A stretch of 64,000 nucleotides of DNA from Erpobdella octoculata (GCA_963978895.1 OZ022243.1:808501-872500), one strand, 5' to 3'. Shown: positions 11,763-23,474, numbered from the stretch's first letter. Notes: a model not told the origin generated them from the sequence alone. Program-made: numbers and translations.

Positions 11763-12660
11763 TCCCCTACTGGAAGAAATGAGAAGTTTCCCGAAATTGC
11801 CCCTCTGGGGGCTGCCTGCATCTATTTGTGGGGTTCAAATACCCCTGGGTGCGCCAGTCAATTATTTCTGTCTTAATGACCATAATTCCCATCAACACTG
11901 CATACTTAGCAAACTTGTTGAAAAGTCCATTGGCAAACAAGCTTTTATTTCTGCTTTGCCTTCTGATTATACTATACTGTTTTTTATCTCTTGTAAGGTA
12001 TGTTTTTTCTTTTAAGTGAAAACCTTAAACTTCACTTCTGGCAATTACCCATTCCTATAATTTTAAGCTTAAATTTATTTGACAATGACGCATTAATAAT
12101 CTTTAATCATAATTATTATTAATGCAATATGATTTCAATTTTTTGAATTTTGATCACTCTTGACAAAAAATTTTGCAACACTGCTCCAACTGTTTTTGAA
12201 AACTAGGAGTTGCATTTCAAGTTTTATGGAAATGCTTTTACCAAAACCAATCTTGACCATTTTTTTTTAAATAAAAGTGCATTTAATATTTTGTTTAAAG
12301 CGTAGACAAACTAAAAATTATTTGAAAAAAATAATTCTGTGTTTAGCAGAAATGTCTATAATTTTGAGTTTAATGTGTAAAAAAAACAAAATTTTAATTG
12401 ATGCCTAAACAAATTTTCTTTTAAAAATTGCTTAATTATGTGAAAATGTTAACAGACAACAACCACAATTGCATGAGTGCACAAAACATGACAGTCCGGA
12501 CTGGGAACTGTAAATAAGTTGATGAAGGGTTGAACGCAAGGTTGATGATCAGGGACTAAAATTTTCAATTTCTTTTCAAAAAAGAAGTTAATGATGAAGG
12601 TTAGATCATAGCGTTTCCATTGCTTTGAGCAAAAAATAGACGTTTGAGAACGCGTTCCTA
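11763..12660. other. intergenic, no feature seen
   Basis: AT-rich, no supported gene. A few short frames have no recognisable similarity. Confidence 0.45.
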
Positions 12661-12682
12661 GGCTTACACTGTTTTGTATTAA

Positions 12683-12923
12683 AAAGCGGGAAAGCGTCCG
12701 GGATCGGGAAAGCGACCGGGAGCGGGAAAGCGAACGAGAGCAAGAAAACGGCCGGGAGCGGGAAAGCGACCGGGATCAGGAAAGCAACCGGGAGCGGGAA
12801 AGCGGACGGGAACGGGTAAACGACCGAGAGCGGTAGAGCAAGCGGGGAAGGAAACGGGAGCGAGAGAGACAAACATTAGAAAAACCTCTAAAAATCCCGG
12901 GCAACGGCGGATTCCCCGCTAGT
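12683..12923 (-). mobile_element. CTAGCGGGG-family element with GC-rich 18-bp minisatellite (copy 1)
   Basis: Read on the minus strand it starts CTAGCGGGGAATCCGCCGTT, passes CCCGGGATTTTTAGAGG and TAATGTTTGTCTCTC, then enters degenerate copies of an 18-bp unit whose plus-strand form is GACCGGGAGCGGGAAAGC. The family recurs at 13290, 15873, 16505 and 20196. The CTAG terminus and AT-rich target resemble Helitron-type or SINE-like non-autonomous elements; the class is not resolved. Confidence 0.7.
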
Positions 12924-13039
12924 GTTGATAAAGTGTTTCTTGGCTTAGATCATAAGGCCACGTAAAACATTGTCAAACTTTAAACTAACTTGCAAAAAAA
13001 CAAACAATATAAAACGGTGACGAACTTTTACAGATAGAA

Positions 13040-13285
13040 AAACATTCGGTGAAAACCCAGGCAAAAAACAGTGGACGAAAATTTTCACAGAATCCAACAA
13101 AACTGGAGGCGAACTTTCTCTGGGGCGAAAAACGTGGGGGCAAATTTTCACAGGGGCGTAAAACCGGGGTCGAAACTTCCCAAGGTCGAACTTTCTTGGA
13201 AAAAAAACAGGAGCGAAAAGCCGGGGCGAACTTTCCGTAAACCGTGTGTTTGCGTGTGTGACAATTCCGCTATCATATGAAGAAA
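13040..13285. repeat. GGGGCGAA-type repeat block, copy 1
   Basis: Degenerate ~30-bp units built around GGGGCGAAAA, GTCGAAACTTCCCAAGG and GCGAACTTTC, ending in TTTGCGTGTGTGACAATTCC. The same block with its right flank recurs at 18740-19080, so this is a dispersed family rather than a local tandem repeat. Confidence 0.8.
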
Positions 13286-13289
13286 TCAT

Positions 13290-13705
13290 AGAGTGACTCG
13301 GCTCGGGAACGGGAGAGCAAGCGTGACCGAAAACGGGAAAGCGACCGGGAACGAAATGCGACCGGGAGCGGGAAAGCGTCCAGGAGCGGGAAAGCGACGG
13401 GTAACGGAAAAGCGACCGGTAACGGAAAAGCGACCGGGAACGGAAAAGCGACCGGGAACGGAAAAGCGACCGGGAGCCGGAAAGCGACCGGTAACGAAAA
13501 AGCGACCGGGAGTGGAAAAGCGACCGGGAGTGGAAAAGCGACCGGGAGTGGAAAAGCGACCAAGAGCGGGAAAGCGACTGGGAGCGGAAATGCGACCGGG
13601 AACATAAAAGCGAGCGGGGGCGAGAAATCAAACGGGGAAGGAAACGGGAGTGAGAGAGACAAACATTAGAAATATCCCGGGCAACGCTGGGTACCCCCGC
13701 TAGTA
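13290..13705 (-). mobile_element. CTAGCGGGG-family element with 18-bp minisatellite (copy 2)
   Basis: Minus-strand start CTAGCGGGGGTACCCAGCGT, then TTTCTAATGTTTGTCTCTCT, followed by about 18 copies of the 18-bp GCGACCGGGAACGGAAAA-type unit. The unit length is a multiple of three and stop-free, so long Arg/Ser or Pro/Phe frames run through it on both strands. They are not judged to be genes. Confidence 0.75.
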
Positions 13706-14012
13706 TAGATATAAAAAATAAAGTGTGTGTGAGACCATTCGCTTATCACATCCAAGCCGAAGGAGCAGCATTTGGCATGCAGGTAGACTTTATTGATGAA
13801 AAATTTTTGAAAAACTAAAAAAAATCTGATATTTATTTGATATTTCATTGCCAAAAAAGAGAAAAAAACTAACCAAAAAAACACGGGTAACCTTGTCAGT
13901 AAGCTATATAATGGCGGGAAACTCCCCCCTGGAAAGGCTGAATTTAAGTCCCTGCCCCCCAAATGACACCCCTACCTTTTCAAAATAGAACCTTTACAGC
14001 ACTGACAGGCTC

Positions 14013-14211
<199 letters not shown>

Positions 14212-14257
14212 TTTTTTTATATTTGATAAAATCAAAACAGACCGTCATTTTTGTTTT

Positions 14258-14400
14258 CACTTCTTGATGGTTTCTGTTCCTTGTATCCATAACTAAGGAT
14301 GTCTGTGATTTTCTTTTATTGTTTTTTTTCATGCTAGTGTTAGTGGCTTACTAGCCCTTCTGGCATTTTTCATTAAATAAAAAAAAATTAAAAAAATAAA
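14258..14400 (+). mobile_element. LINE 3' tail fragment
   Basis: This 143-bp stretch (GTTTTCACTTCTTGATGG ... CTTCTGGCATTTTTCATT and an A-rich end) matches the 3' UTR of the LINE at 17428-17575. It is bordered on both sides by near copies of the same ~46-bp RING coding sequence (14210-14257 and 14403-14449), as a long target duplication would leave. Confidence 0.65.
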
Positions 14401-15213
14401 ATATCGTTTTTTATATTTGATAAAATCAAAAAAGACCGTCATTTTTGACGGGATACTTTTAGTACTATCAGAAATGAAAGTTTTTGAAAGATATGCTTCT
14501 ACATTTTCCAATGGAGAATGTGACAACATCTCAGAATAAAAAAATGAAAAAGAAAAATCAGCGAGCAAAGCAGTGATTTTGAAAACTAAATAACTTGCTT
14601 CAATAACAGATATGTAAACAGGTTGTTTAATCATTTCTTCAGTCAAGATTATAAAAACGGCAGTATACAAAGGTAATACAACGAGAATTGAAACTATAAA
14701 AACAGGATCTCCATCATAATATTTCATTAAATTAACAAAAATAAACATTACAAAAACAAGGAAAGCACTCCGGGGATTATTTGTTACGGGTTCATCCGGG
14801 GAAGGAAGAAAAATATCATTGAAGAAGTCGACGTCGACACAACATAACCAAATTGCAAGTATCGTGATTGTCTTGGGAAAGAAATATACCAAAAGAAATG
14901 TTAAAAGAAATACTATCAGGCTGGTAACATAAAACAATAAAGTGTTTTTTCTATGTATAAGAGTCATACTCTGTCTGCACATGGGACAGTTTTTTGTTTT
15001 TTTAAACCATTGATCCAAGCATGTGTAACAGAAACAGTGTCGGCATGGTGAAACGACAAGTACGTCTGGTTTTAATATGCTTTCAATACATATAGGACAT
15101 TCTTCGCATAAGTTATCGTTAAACTTATCCTGTAGTGAATTCAATGGTGATTTCCTTATGAAATTTTTAAGTCCTGCTTTTGTAGCAGAGAAATAATTTT
15201 TAAATGTTTGCAT
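14329..15213 (-). CDS. RING-finger transmembrane protein, copy A (putative E3 ubiquitin ligase)
   Basis: Intronless frame of 294 codons from a genuine ATG. A C3HC4 RING lies at about residues 36-80: CEECPIC, then [14 protein letters not shown], then CPMCRQSM. Such domains bind two zinc ions and recruit E2 enzymes. After the RING come about five hydrophobic segments (about 92-112, 116-126, 150-162, 170-192, 206-230), so a membrane-anchored ligase is inferred. Residues after about 270 are encoded antisense to a LINE 3' tail (see findings), which also supplies the stop. A second copy lies 3.2 kb away at about 94% protein identity. I do not recognise the orthologous family. Confidence 0.75.
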   Translation of the reverse strand: MQTFKNYFSATKAGLKNFIRKSPLNSLQDKFNDNLCEECPICIESILKPDVLVVSPCRHCFCYTCLDQWFKKTKNCPMCRQSMTLIHRKNTLLFYVTSLIVFLLTFLLVYFFPKTITILAIWLCCVDVDFFNDIFLPSPDEPVTNNPRSAFLVFVMFIFVNLMKYYDGDPVFIVSILVVLPLYTAVFIILTEEMIKQPVYISVIEASYLVFKITALLADFSFSFFYSEMLSHSPLENVEAYLSKTFISDSTKSIPSKMTVFFDFIKYKKRYFIFLIFFYLMKNARRASKPLTLA

Positions 15214-15340
15214 TTTTACAGGTTATTTATAAGGTTGTAAAACAAGATCTTATTTCAATATGATTGAAAAAGCTAAATGTGGAATAATTGTTGGTTTGTC
15301 GTTAAAATACAAAGAACTAGCACACATGAGAAAAAGATAA

Positions 15341-15344
<4 letters not shown>

Positions 15345-15400
<56 letters not shown>

Positions 15401-15416
15401 ATATATATATATATAA
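15345..15416. repeat. (TA)n microsatellite
   Basis: TA tract with one CTATA interruption, beside the 5' flank of RING copy A. Copy B has a longer (TA)n at the same relative place. Confidence 0.95.
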
Positions 15417-15479
15417 ATGAATGAATGTTTGTATATATATATGTATGTATGTATATATATAGGTATGTTATTTATGCAT

Positions 15480-15872
15480 TGCTACACCATTAACGACCAT
15501 ACGTTGGATTCTGTTCGAACAATTCGTGATCTTGGTGATGAGGTAGATTCACGTCTAAGATGCGAGGATCATGTTAATATTATTACCCATAAAGCTGCTG
15601 CAATATCTCGTCTCCTAAGAATTTCACTCGTTTCCACTGATTGGAGAATACTCAAACTGGCATTTTGTACTTTCGTCAGACCTATACTGGAATATGGATC
15701 TCAGGTTTGGAACCCTCATTGTAGATACCTTTTTGATAGAATTGAAAGTGTTCATAAAACATTCACCAGGTTTATCCTTTCGGTCTCTGGTCTCTCCTAT
15801 AAAGATCGTCTTCAATTTCTTGATCTTCAATCTTTGGAAAAAGCCGTTTAATTGCTGATCTAGTTTTCTGTT
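15480..15872 (+). pseudogene. non-LTR retrotransposon (CR1/Jockey-like) polymerase C-terminal fragment, left part
   Basis: Translated motifs typical of the region after the reverse transcriptase in CR1/Jockey-type LINEs: LGDEVDSRLRCEDHV, then FVRPILEYGSQVWNPH and RIESVHKTFTRFIL, then SYKDRLQFLDLQSLEK. A one-base shift near 15845 restores the expected RLIADLVFCYKL. The frame is then cut at about 15872 by an inserted CTAGCGGGG-family element and resumes at about 17130. It is 5' truncated; a repeat end matching the tail of the inserted family lies just upstream (15417-15480). Confidence 0.85.
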
Positions 15873-16440
15873 ATAAATTAACTAGCGGGGTTACCCGGCG
15901 TTGCCCGGGGATTTTAGAGGTTTTTCTAATGTTTGTCTCTCTCGCTTCCGTTCCCTTCTCCACTTTCCCGTTTTCGTAGCGTTCCCGGTCGCTTTTCCGC
16001 TCTCGGTCGTTTTCCAGCTCCCGGTCGCTTTCCCGCTCAGAAGTTTTGTTATCGATTTTCTCTCTTGCTCGCGTTTCCTTCCAAGCTTGCTCTCCCGATT
16101 CCAGTCGCTTTCCGCGTTCCCGGTCGCTTTCCGCGTTCCCGGTCGCTTTCCGCGTTCCCGGTCGCTTTCCGCGTTCCCGGTCGCTTTCCCGTTCCCGGTC
16201 GCTTTCCCGTTCCCGGTCGCTTTACCGTTCTCGGTCGCTTTACCGTTCTCGGTCGCTTTCCCGTTCCCGGTCGCTTTCCCGTTCCCGGTCGCTTTCCCGT
16301 TCCCGGTCGCTTTCCCGTTCCCGCTCACGCTTGCTCTCCCGTTCCCGGTCATGCTTGCTCTCCCATTCCCGGTCACGGTTGCTCTCCCGTTCCCGTTCAC
16401 GCTCATTTTCTCTTTTACATTCTTTCATAACTTCTGTTAG
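15873..16440 (+). mobile_element. CTAGCGGGG-family element with 18-bp minisatellite (copy 3), inserted in the LINE
   Basis: Starts ACTAGCGGGGTTACCCGGCG, continues GTTGCCCGGGGATTTTAGAGG, then TTTCTAATGTTTGTCTCTC, then about 20 copies of the 18-bp unit (plus form CGTTCCCGGTCGCTTTCC). It lies between the two halves of one LINE frame, so it inserted after the LINE. A matching family 3' end is at 16940-17127. Confidence 0.8.
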
Positions 16441-16504
16441 CCTATAAAACGTAAAATAGACTTGCTAAGACTATATATATATATGAATGTTTGTGGGTTA
16501 GTTT

Positions 16505-16840
16505 GTCTATTATAGAAACGGGAAAGCGACCCGGAACGGACAGCGAGCGGGAACGGAAAAGCAAGCGTGAGCGGGAATGGGAGAGCAAACGTGAGCGGGA
16601 ACGGGACAGCGACCGGGAACGGGAAAACGACCGGGAGCGGGAAAGCGACCGGGAGCGGGAAAGCGACCGGGAGCGGGAAAGCGACCGGGAGCGGGAAAGC
16701 GACCGGCAGCGGGAAAACGACCGAAAACGGGAAAGCGAACAGGAGTGGGAAAGCAGGTGGGAAAGGAAATGGGAGAGAAAGAGACAAACATTAGAAAAAC
16801 CTCTAAAAAACCTGGGCAACGCCGGGTATCTCCGCTAGTA
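16505..16840 (-). mobile_element. CTAGCGGGG-family element (copy 4), inverted next to copy 3
   Basis: Minus-strand start CTAGCGGAGATACCCGGCGT, then GCCCAGGTTTTTTAGAGG, TTTCTAATGTTTGTCTCTTT and about 12 copies of the 18-bp unit. It faces copy 3 across about 65 bp, making a large imperfect palindrome inside the interrupted LINE. Confidence 0.8.
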
Positions 16841-16939
16841 TATATATATATATGTATACATAAACACAGACACAGACACACATACATGCACATACACATA
16901 CATACATACACACATACATACGCACATACATATATATAT

Positions 16940-17127
16940 AGTTCCCGCTCGCTCACCCGCTCCGCTCCGCTCATTTTGTGACGGATTTCAAAATTTTTTT
17001 TTTTTTTTTGATTTTCATTGACTCTCAAGGTTGTGTGAAAATTTCATTACGATCGGATGAAGGGTGTAGCAATGCATAAAGGACATTAACATACATATAT
17101 ACAAACATTCATTTTTATATATATATA
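16940..17127 (+). mobile_element. probable 3' end of the copy 3 element
   Basis: After a CA/TA-rich stretch comes CCGCTCATTTTGTGACGG, a T-rich tract, GAAAATTTCATTACGATCGG and GTGTAGCAATGCATAAAGG, ending in ACATACATATATACAAACATT and TATATATAGAT. The reverse complement of the TGTAGCAATGCATAAA part recurs at about 15470, so the same 3' end exists twice here. Confidence 0.6.
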
Positions 17128-17129
17128 GA

Positions 17130-17575
17130 TAAACCATTTAGTTAATACTTCCATGTCATTGTCATTTGCTCCTACCAATATAATATCAACGCGGGGTCAT
17201 TATTATAAATTAAGATTAAATAAATTTACATGTGATGCTGTAAAATATTTCTACACTAACAGAATGGTTGCGGTTTGGAACTTTCTCTCCGCCGATGTTG
17301 TAAATTGTTCCAGCGTTTCTTTATTTAAATTATCATTAAAATCAGTTAACTTGGACACTTTCTTATACTACAGCTAGAGTTATTTTTTAATTTTCTGTTA
17401 TTCTGTGATATCTATGTGGTTTTTTTGTTTTCACTTCTTGATGGTTTCTGTTTCTTGTGTCCATGACTAAGGATGTCTGTGATTTTCTTTTATTGTTTTT
17501 TTTTCATGTTAGTGCTAGTGGCTTACTAGCCCTTCTGGCATTTTTCATTAAATAAAAAAAAATAAAAAAAATAAA
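17130..17575 (+). pseudogene. LINE fragment, right part: end of polymerase frame and 3' UTR
   Basis: Continues the interrupted LINE: FAPTNIISTRGHYYKLRL, then FYTNRMVAVWNFLSADVVN and a stop at 17375. This is the usual TRGH...KL...R...WN.L...VV ending of CR1/Jockey-type polymerases. The 3' UTR runs to the A-rich tail at about 17575 and overlaps the last 24 codons of RING copy B on the opposite strand. Confidence 0.85.
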
Positions 17576-18385
17576 ATATCGTTTTTTATATTTGATAAAA
17601 TCAAAAAAGACCGTCATTTTTGACGGGATACTTTTAGTACTATCAAAAATAAAAGTTTTTGAAAGATATGCTTCTACATTTTCCAAAGGAGAATGTGACA
17701 ACATCTCAGAATAAAAAAATGAAAAAGAAAAATCAGCGAGCAAAGCAGTGATTTTGAAAACTAAATAACTTGCTTCAATAACAGATATGTAAACAGGTTG
17801 TTTAATCATTCCTACAGTCAAGATTATAAAAAGGGCAATATACACAGGTAATACAACAAGAATTGCAGCTATAAAAACAGGATCTCCATCATAATATTTC
17901 ATTAAATTAACAAAAATAAACATTACAAAAACAAGGAAAGCACGCCGGGGATTATTTGTATCGGGTTCATCCGGGGAAGGAAAAAAAATATCATTGAAGT
18001 CGACGTCGACACAACATAACCAAATTGCAAGTATCGTGATTGTCTTGGGAAAGAAATATACCAAAAGAAATGTTAAAAAAAATACTATCAGGCTGGTAAC
18101 ATAAAACAATAAAGTGTTTTTTCTATGGATAAGAGTCATACTCTGTCTGCACATGGGACAGTTTTTTGTTTTTTTAAACCATTGATCCAAGCATGTGTAA
18201 CAGAAACAGTGTCGGCATGGTGAAACGACAAGTACGTCTGGTGTTAATATGCTTTCAATACATATAGGACATTCTTCGCATAAGTTATCGTTAAACTTAT
18301 CCTGTAGTGAATTCAATGGTGATTTCCTTATGAAATTTTTAAGTCCTGCTTTTGTAGCAGAGAAATAATTTTTAAATGTTTGCAT
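17504..18385 (-). CDS. RING-finger transmembrane protein, copy B (putative E3 ubiquitin ligase)
   Basis: Intronless 293-codon frame, a duplicate of the gene at 14329-15213. All eight zinc-ligand positions of the RING are kept, and the hydrophobic segments after it are present. It lacks one Phe codon relative to copy A and differs at about 17 other residues, clustered in the second half (for example [15 protein letters not shown] versus IAAILVVLPVYIALF). The duplicated unit reaches beyond the frame, covering about 1.1 kb including the 5' flank up to the next (TA)n. Both frames are intact, so at least recent function is plausible, but expression is unknown. Confidence 0.75.
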   Translation of the reverse strand: MQTFKNYFSATKAGLKNFIRKSPLNSLQDKFNDNLCEECPICIESILTPDVLVVSPCRHCFCYTCLDQWFKKTKNCPMCRQSMTLIHRKNTLLFYVTSLIVFFLTFLLVYFFPKTITILAIWLCCVDVDFNDIFFPSPDEPDTNNPRRAFLVFVMFIFVNLMKYYDGDPVFIAAILVVLPVYIALFIILTVGMIKQPVYISVIEASYLVFKITALLADFSFSFFYSEMLSHSPLENVEAYLSKTFIFDSTKSIPSKMTVFFDFIKYKKRYFIFFIFFYLMKNARRASKPLALT

Positions 18386-18506
18386 TTTTACAGGTTATTT
18401 ATAAGGTTGTAAAACAAGATCTTGTTTCAATATGATTGAAAAAGCTAAATGTGGAATAATTGTTGGTTAGTCGTTAAAATACATAGAACTAGCACACATG
18501 AGAAAA

Positions 18507-19080
<574 letters not shown>

Positions 19081-19285
19081 TCGGCTCCAATGAATGTAGC
19101 CGCGCTTGTTGTACTTTTCGTTTATTGTGGTCGCTGTAGTAAGAAAGTATTGACGGCATCAGCAAGCAGTGGTTTCTAAAGAGGCAGTTGGGCTGCCTGG
19201 TAGTACAAGGTAAACTGGTAAAGAATATAAGAAGGTTCGGCAAACCACTCCCTCTGTGTCTTCTGCCCTGGATGGATGTCTTGAC

Positions 19286-19387
19286 TAAGCATCTGCGTCC
19301 CGATATCGTTATCTCGAATTCAATCGAGATTTCAAAACGATACGGGATTCCCGTATCACCATTGAAACGATACAGCGCAGAAGCTTA
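19286..19387. mobile_element. 102-bp inverted-repeat element with perfect 8-bp target duplication
   Basis: Begins TAAGCATCTGCG and ends CGCAGAAGCTTA, is largely self-complementary, and has the palindrome GATACGGGATTCCCGTATC near the centre. It is flanked on both sides by GTCTTGAC (19278-19285 and 19388-19395). Eight-base duplications are the signature of hAT-type transposase, so this is a very short MITE. Confidence 0.8.
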
Positions 19388-19395
19388 GTCTTGAC

Positions 19396-20195
19396 ATAAC
19401 TCCATTGATGTTATTACATCAAGATATCCACGGTTCTACGACCACTGTTGTGCAAAGAACAGATCCTTTATCATGATAACAAGTAAATGAAAAAACGAGT
19501 TTTTCAACACAAACTTTTATTTCAAATACACTCGATTTAGAAATACGAAAGATGTTCAAATTAATTTTTTTTGTAATAGAATCATGTATTGTCATCAAAT
19601 ATAAAGCTATACTGATAGTTTCAGCTTCCTAGCTGGTCAAAAAGCTGGTTAAATTTTACTTGCCAGATTTGCGTACAGAGAAAGCCACACACACACACAA
19701 ACAGAGATTGTAACCTAAATAAAAGTTGTAATAAGGTTGTGGTCACCTACCCCAAATCTCCGATTGGGGATCAGATTTTAAAATAAGATATGACTACCCC
19801 CTTCCTCCAGATGCAGTACGACAGCCATGTAATAGTTGTTTAAGCTATCAGTAAAGAACCCCACCAGACCCTATATATAATTTTTGTATGAGTAAAGTTA
19901 ATGTCGCTTTAAATTTCCTACCGATCGTCGTTTAAACATTGCTCTTGGCACTTTTAAAAAATTTAATAGTGAATAACTTTACCGGTAAATTTTACTTCAT
20001 TACGTTTGCATCGTGTTTTGTAAAATTTACAAACAACTTTGTAGCTTTTCAAGACGCTTTGTAAGATTTACAAGATGTTTTGTATCGTTTAAAAATGCTT
20101 TTAAACATTTACGAAATTCATTGTCGCTCTTAAACTATAAAATCTATAATACCTACATATTAGTAGGCTGCCATTTTACAGTCTTATTAATATAC
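19396..20195. other. intergenic, no feature seen
   Basis: AT-rich DNA without a supported gene. Several TTACAA/GTAAAATTTAC stretches near 20000-20110 are loosely repetitive. Confidence 0.45.
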
Positions 20196-20480
20196 TAGCG
20201 GGGCTACCCGGCCTGGCCCGGGGTTTTTAGAGGGGTTTCTATCGTTTTTCTCTCCCGCGCTTTTTCTTTCCCGCTCCCGTCTCATTCCCGCTTGCTCTCC
20301 CGCTCCCGCTCTGTCCCTTTTCCCCGCCGCTCTCCCGCACCCGCTTGCATTCCCATTCCCACTCGCTCTCCTAATCAAGATCGTTCTACCGCTCCCACTT
20401 GTTCTCTCGCTTGCTTGCCCGCTCCCGCTCCCGATTCTTTTCCTTTTTCTTCTCCCTCTTAACTTCATTTTACCCATAAA
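20196..20480 (+). mobile_element. CTAGCGGGG-family element (copy 5), divergent
   Basis: Starts ACTAGCGGGGCTACCCGGCC, then TGGCCCGGGGTTTTTAGAGG, followed by degenerate CCGCTCCCGCT units rather than the clean 18-bp array of the other copies. A likely 3' end with GGCCAAGCGGTTTGGATT, a (CAAA)n tract and GACAGACAG lies at 20610-20800. Confidence 0.7.
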
Positions 20481-20674
20481 ACTTTGTTACGTAAGATAAA
20501 TTTGAATTTTGTCACTCAATAACCTTTGATATTTCTACATAGGCACTTTTGGCCTGAATAGTTTTTTAGTCATATAAGAATAAATATATATTTAAAAATA
20601 TATTTTTACTCTTTGAGATCTACCTCCACGTCAAATTTCGCTAAAATTGGCCAAGCGGTTTGGATTTGTATAGA

Positions 20675-20775
20675 AGAAACAAACAAACAAACAAACAAAC
20701 AAACAAACAAACAAACAAACAAACAAACAAACAAACAAACAAACAAACAAACAAACAAACAGACAGACAGACAGT
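20675..20775. repeat. (CAAA)n tract ending in (CAGA)n
   Basis: About 21 copies of AAAC followed by four of AGAC, then TTATTTATACATTTATATAGA. This is a common 3'-end arrangement of CTAG-family elements in invertebrates and probably closes copy 5. Confidence 0.9.
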
Positions 20776-21156
20776 TATTTATACATTTATATAGATTACT
20801 ACAAAATACAACCGATGAGTAATAAATTGTAATAGTGTACTACAACAATGCTACTATTGTCTTAATAGTTTAACAAAAAAAATACGAATGATTGTATCGC
20901 GCGGAGAAGTTTCATGAATGAAATCTGATTTCATTCATAAAATTTTTTAACAATATCTTTCTTAAAAGTTGTACAGCTATAAAGCGTGCTGGCTGACTGA
21001 CTGGCTACGACTACGCTGCGTCGTGCCGGGTACCGCATCTACTGATTGAATGGATGAATGGATGAATGGATGAATACATGATTTAAGATTGTGAGATCTT
21101 AAGGAGACCGCCAGAGAAGGGAGATAGAGGGAGACAAAGACAGGGACAGACAGAGA

Positions 21157-21157
21157 C

Positions 21158-21223
<66 letters not shown>
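21157..21223. repeat. (GA)n microsatellite
   Basis: Pure GA dinucleotides preceded by GACAGAGACAGA units. Confidence 0.97.
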
Positions 21224-21226
<3 letters not shown>

Positions 21227-21432
21227 AGAAAGAATGAGATTGAGAGAAAGAGCGGGAAAGAATATACGAAAGAAAAAGAGGGAAATAAAACAAAATTAGA
21301 CCAACGAAAAAGGAATTTGTTTGCAATTCATTTTGAACTGAAACGAATGAGCGGATCGCTGGCGCTCGTGTTTTCTCAATCTCAACTCAACAAATTGATG
21401 AATGAACTCGCAAATAAACCAAAAAAAACTAC

Positions 21433-21536
<104 letters not shown>

Positions 21537-21914
21537 GAAAGAAAAGGAAGGGGGCTTGGGTGGGGGTGGGGGTGAGTTACCGGCTTTAGAACTTTTTTTT
21601 CTTCTGCACTTGAGTTTACATTATGAAACAATGATGACGAATCTATAAAAGAGGATAACTTCAAAATGCTTAAAAAAACAATATAATTAAATACATAATA
21701 ATTTGAATAATATAATGTAAAAATAGGAATAATAATTAACCCTTAGTGTGATTAATTAGTAGTAAGAAACAGTATAGATAAACATACGTATATTTCAATA
21801 ATTTATTTAGCTTAATCACAGTAATTATGCTTCTGTAGCCCATATAAGACTTCTGAAATTTAAACATTTGAAATTCTAAAATTTGGCGCCATGGCCTTTC
21901 TAAATAAGTAGAAA

Positions 21915-22005
21915 GGAAGTGCGGAATGTTTTTATTTTATTATTGTTCGCCAGGAATGTTTTTATTTTATTATTGTTCGCCAGGAATGTTTTTATTTTAT
22001 TATTT
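21915..22005. repeat. three copies of a 33-bp unit
   Basis: Tandem copies around GGAATGTTTTTATTTTATTA and TTGTTCGCCA; the third is truncated and runs into a short (TA)n. Confidence 0.9.
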
Positions 22006-22376
22006 ACATTTACTTATATATATATATATATATATATGTTGTCTTGTTGCTTCTTGCACTTTCAAGTTAATAAAATAGCACATATGATGATACAGCGATG
22101 AAACCTGAAGATCTTTACAGTCATAGTGGGAATGGGCCTTTTTTTTTATTTCTTCTCCTGTGGTTGGTGGAAATCCATCTAGAAAATAAACGCGTTTTCC
22201 TAGTTATAAGAATTGAAGATGTGAAGACGGTGGAAGAGAAGAAGGGAACTCTTCTGTAATATTACAGCGCAGGTATTATAAGTTGTTAATCTAATAAAAA
22301 CCGTGAGTCGTTAATCACAGGTGTTAATCCAGGTGTTAAAGAGCAGACAGGAAATTGGAATGCGATGGGAGAGAGG

Positions 22377-22381
<5 letters not shown>

Positions 22382-22467
<86 letters not shown>
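22382..22467. repeat. (GA)n microsatellite
   Basis: Pure GA, about 85 bp. Confidence 0.98.
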
Positions 22468-22469
<2 letters not shown>

Positions 22470-22807
22470 AGATTGGCGTATAATCTCTCTTCTTTTGCTT
22501 TTTTTTTAGATAATATAATAAAATTAATATCATAAATAAATATATGTACTATTTCAATCAAAGTTTTTTGTGTTTTTGACAAATCCTAAAAAAAAGCTTA
22601 TCCTGTCCCTAAGGGTTCCGTTGCGCTTACACACACACACGCACACACCACAGATACACATGCATAAAAATGAACGAACACACACAAACGAACGCAACAC
22701 TTGTATTTAAGGATTTAATATTTACTTACAAATCTGTTTGTGCTCTCTCACTTCTCATTAAGTGCGGCATTTCGTGTGTAGTGAAGAAAATAAATGGTGA
22801 AAAAGAA

Positions 22808-22878
22808 GGGGAGAGAGAGAGAGAGAGAGAGAGAGATAGGGAGGGGGAGTGAGAGAGAGAGAGGGAGTGAGAGAGAGG
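22808..22878. repeat. (GA)n with GGGAGTGA interruptions
   Basis: Three short GA tracts separated by GGGAGTGA-like breaks. Confidence 0.9.
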
Positions 22879-23391
22879 ACCTATTGTTTAATAGCCTCAG
22901 TGCGGCGACTTTTTTAACGGCTTATAGTAGTAAGTAAGTAATATACAAATGTTAGTTAAACAGCTGTAGTGATAAACTCGTGCGGCACGGGCTAATCTAG
23001 CCTGAAAACTTTTGAAGGAGATGAAGCCAGCATATTATTAGGGGGCGGGGGCCTGTTATGGAGACTCCCGCTTTCAGATTTAAGCTGCGTTCGAATGCCA
23101 TTTAAGGCAAGGCCGCATAAGCAGGACACGGATAACTTTTTCTGGCTGTTTCCCACTTAGAGCCTATTGGGCCTATTTACGATTCCGTGTAAGTGGAAAG
23201 AGTTTCATCAACCCTGGAAAGCATTAAAAGAGAGATGATAGGAGATATTTTACCGACCGGCAAAAAATAGAACGGTTATATGATTAAATTAACAGCTCTT
23301 TATCTCAGTTAATTTGTTTGCCGATCTTTCTCTCTCTTTTCCTTTAATCCAATATGTGTCAGGGAGAGGGGGTGTGAAGGAGGTAGAGAAA

Positions 23392-23393
<2 letters not shown>

Positions 23394-23471
<78 letters not shown>
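23394..23471. repeat. (GA)n microsatellite
   Basis: Pure GA, about 78 bp, followed by a short (GAT)n. Confidence 0.98.

Positions 23472-23474
<3 letters not shown>

Noticed and set aside
15891..16838. Arg/Ser/Glu repeat proteins resembling RS domains
   Set aside because: They come from the 18-bp minisatellite of a mobile-element family, and multiple overlapping frames on both strands are equally open.
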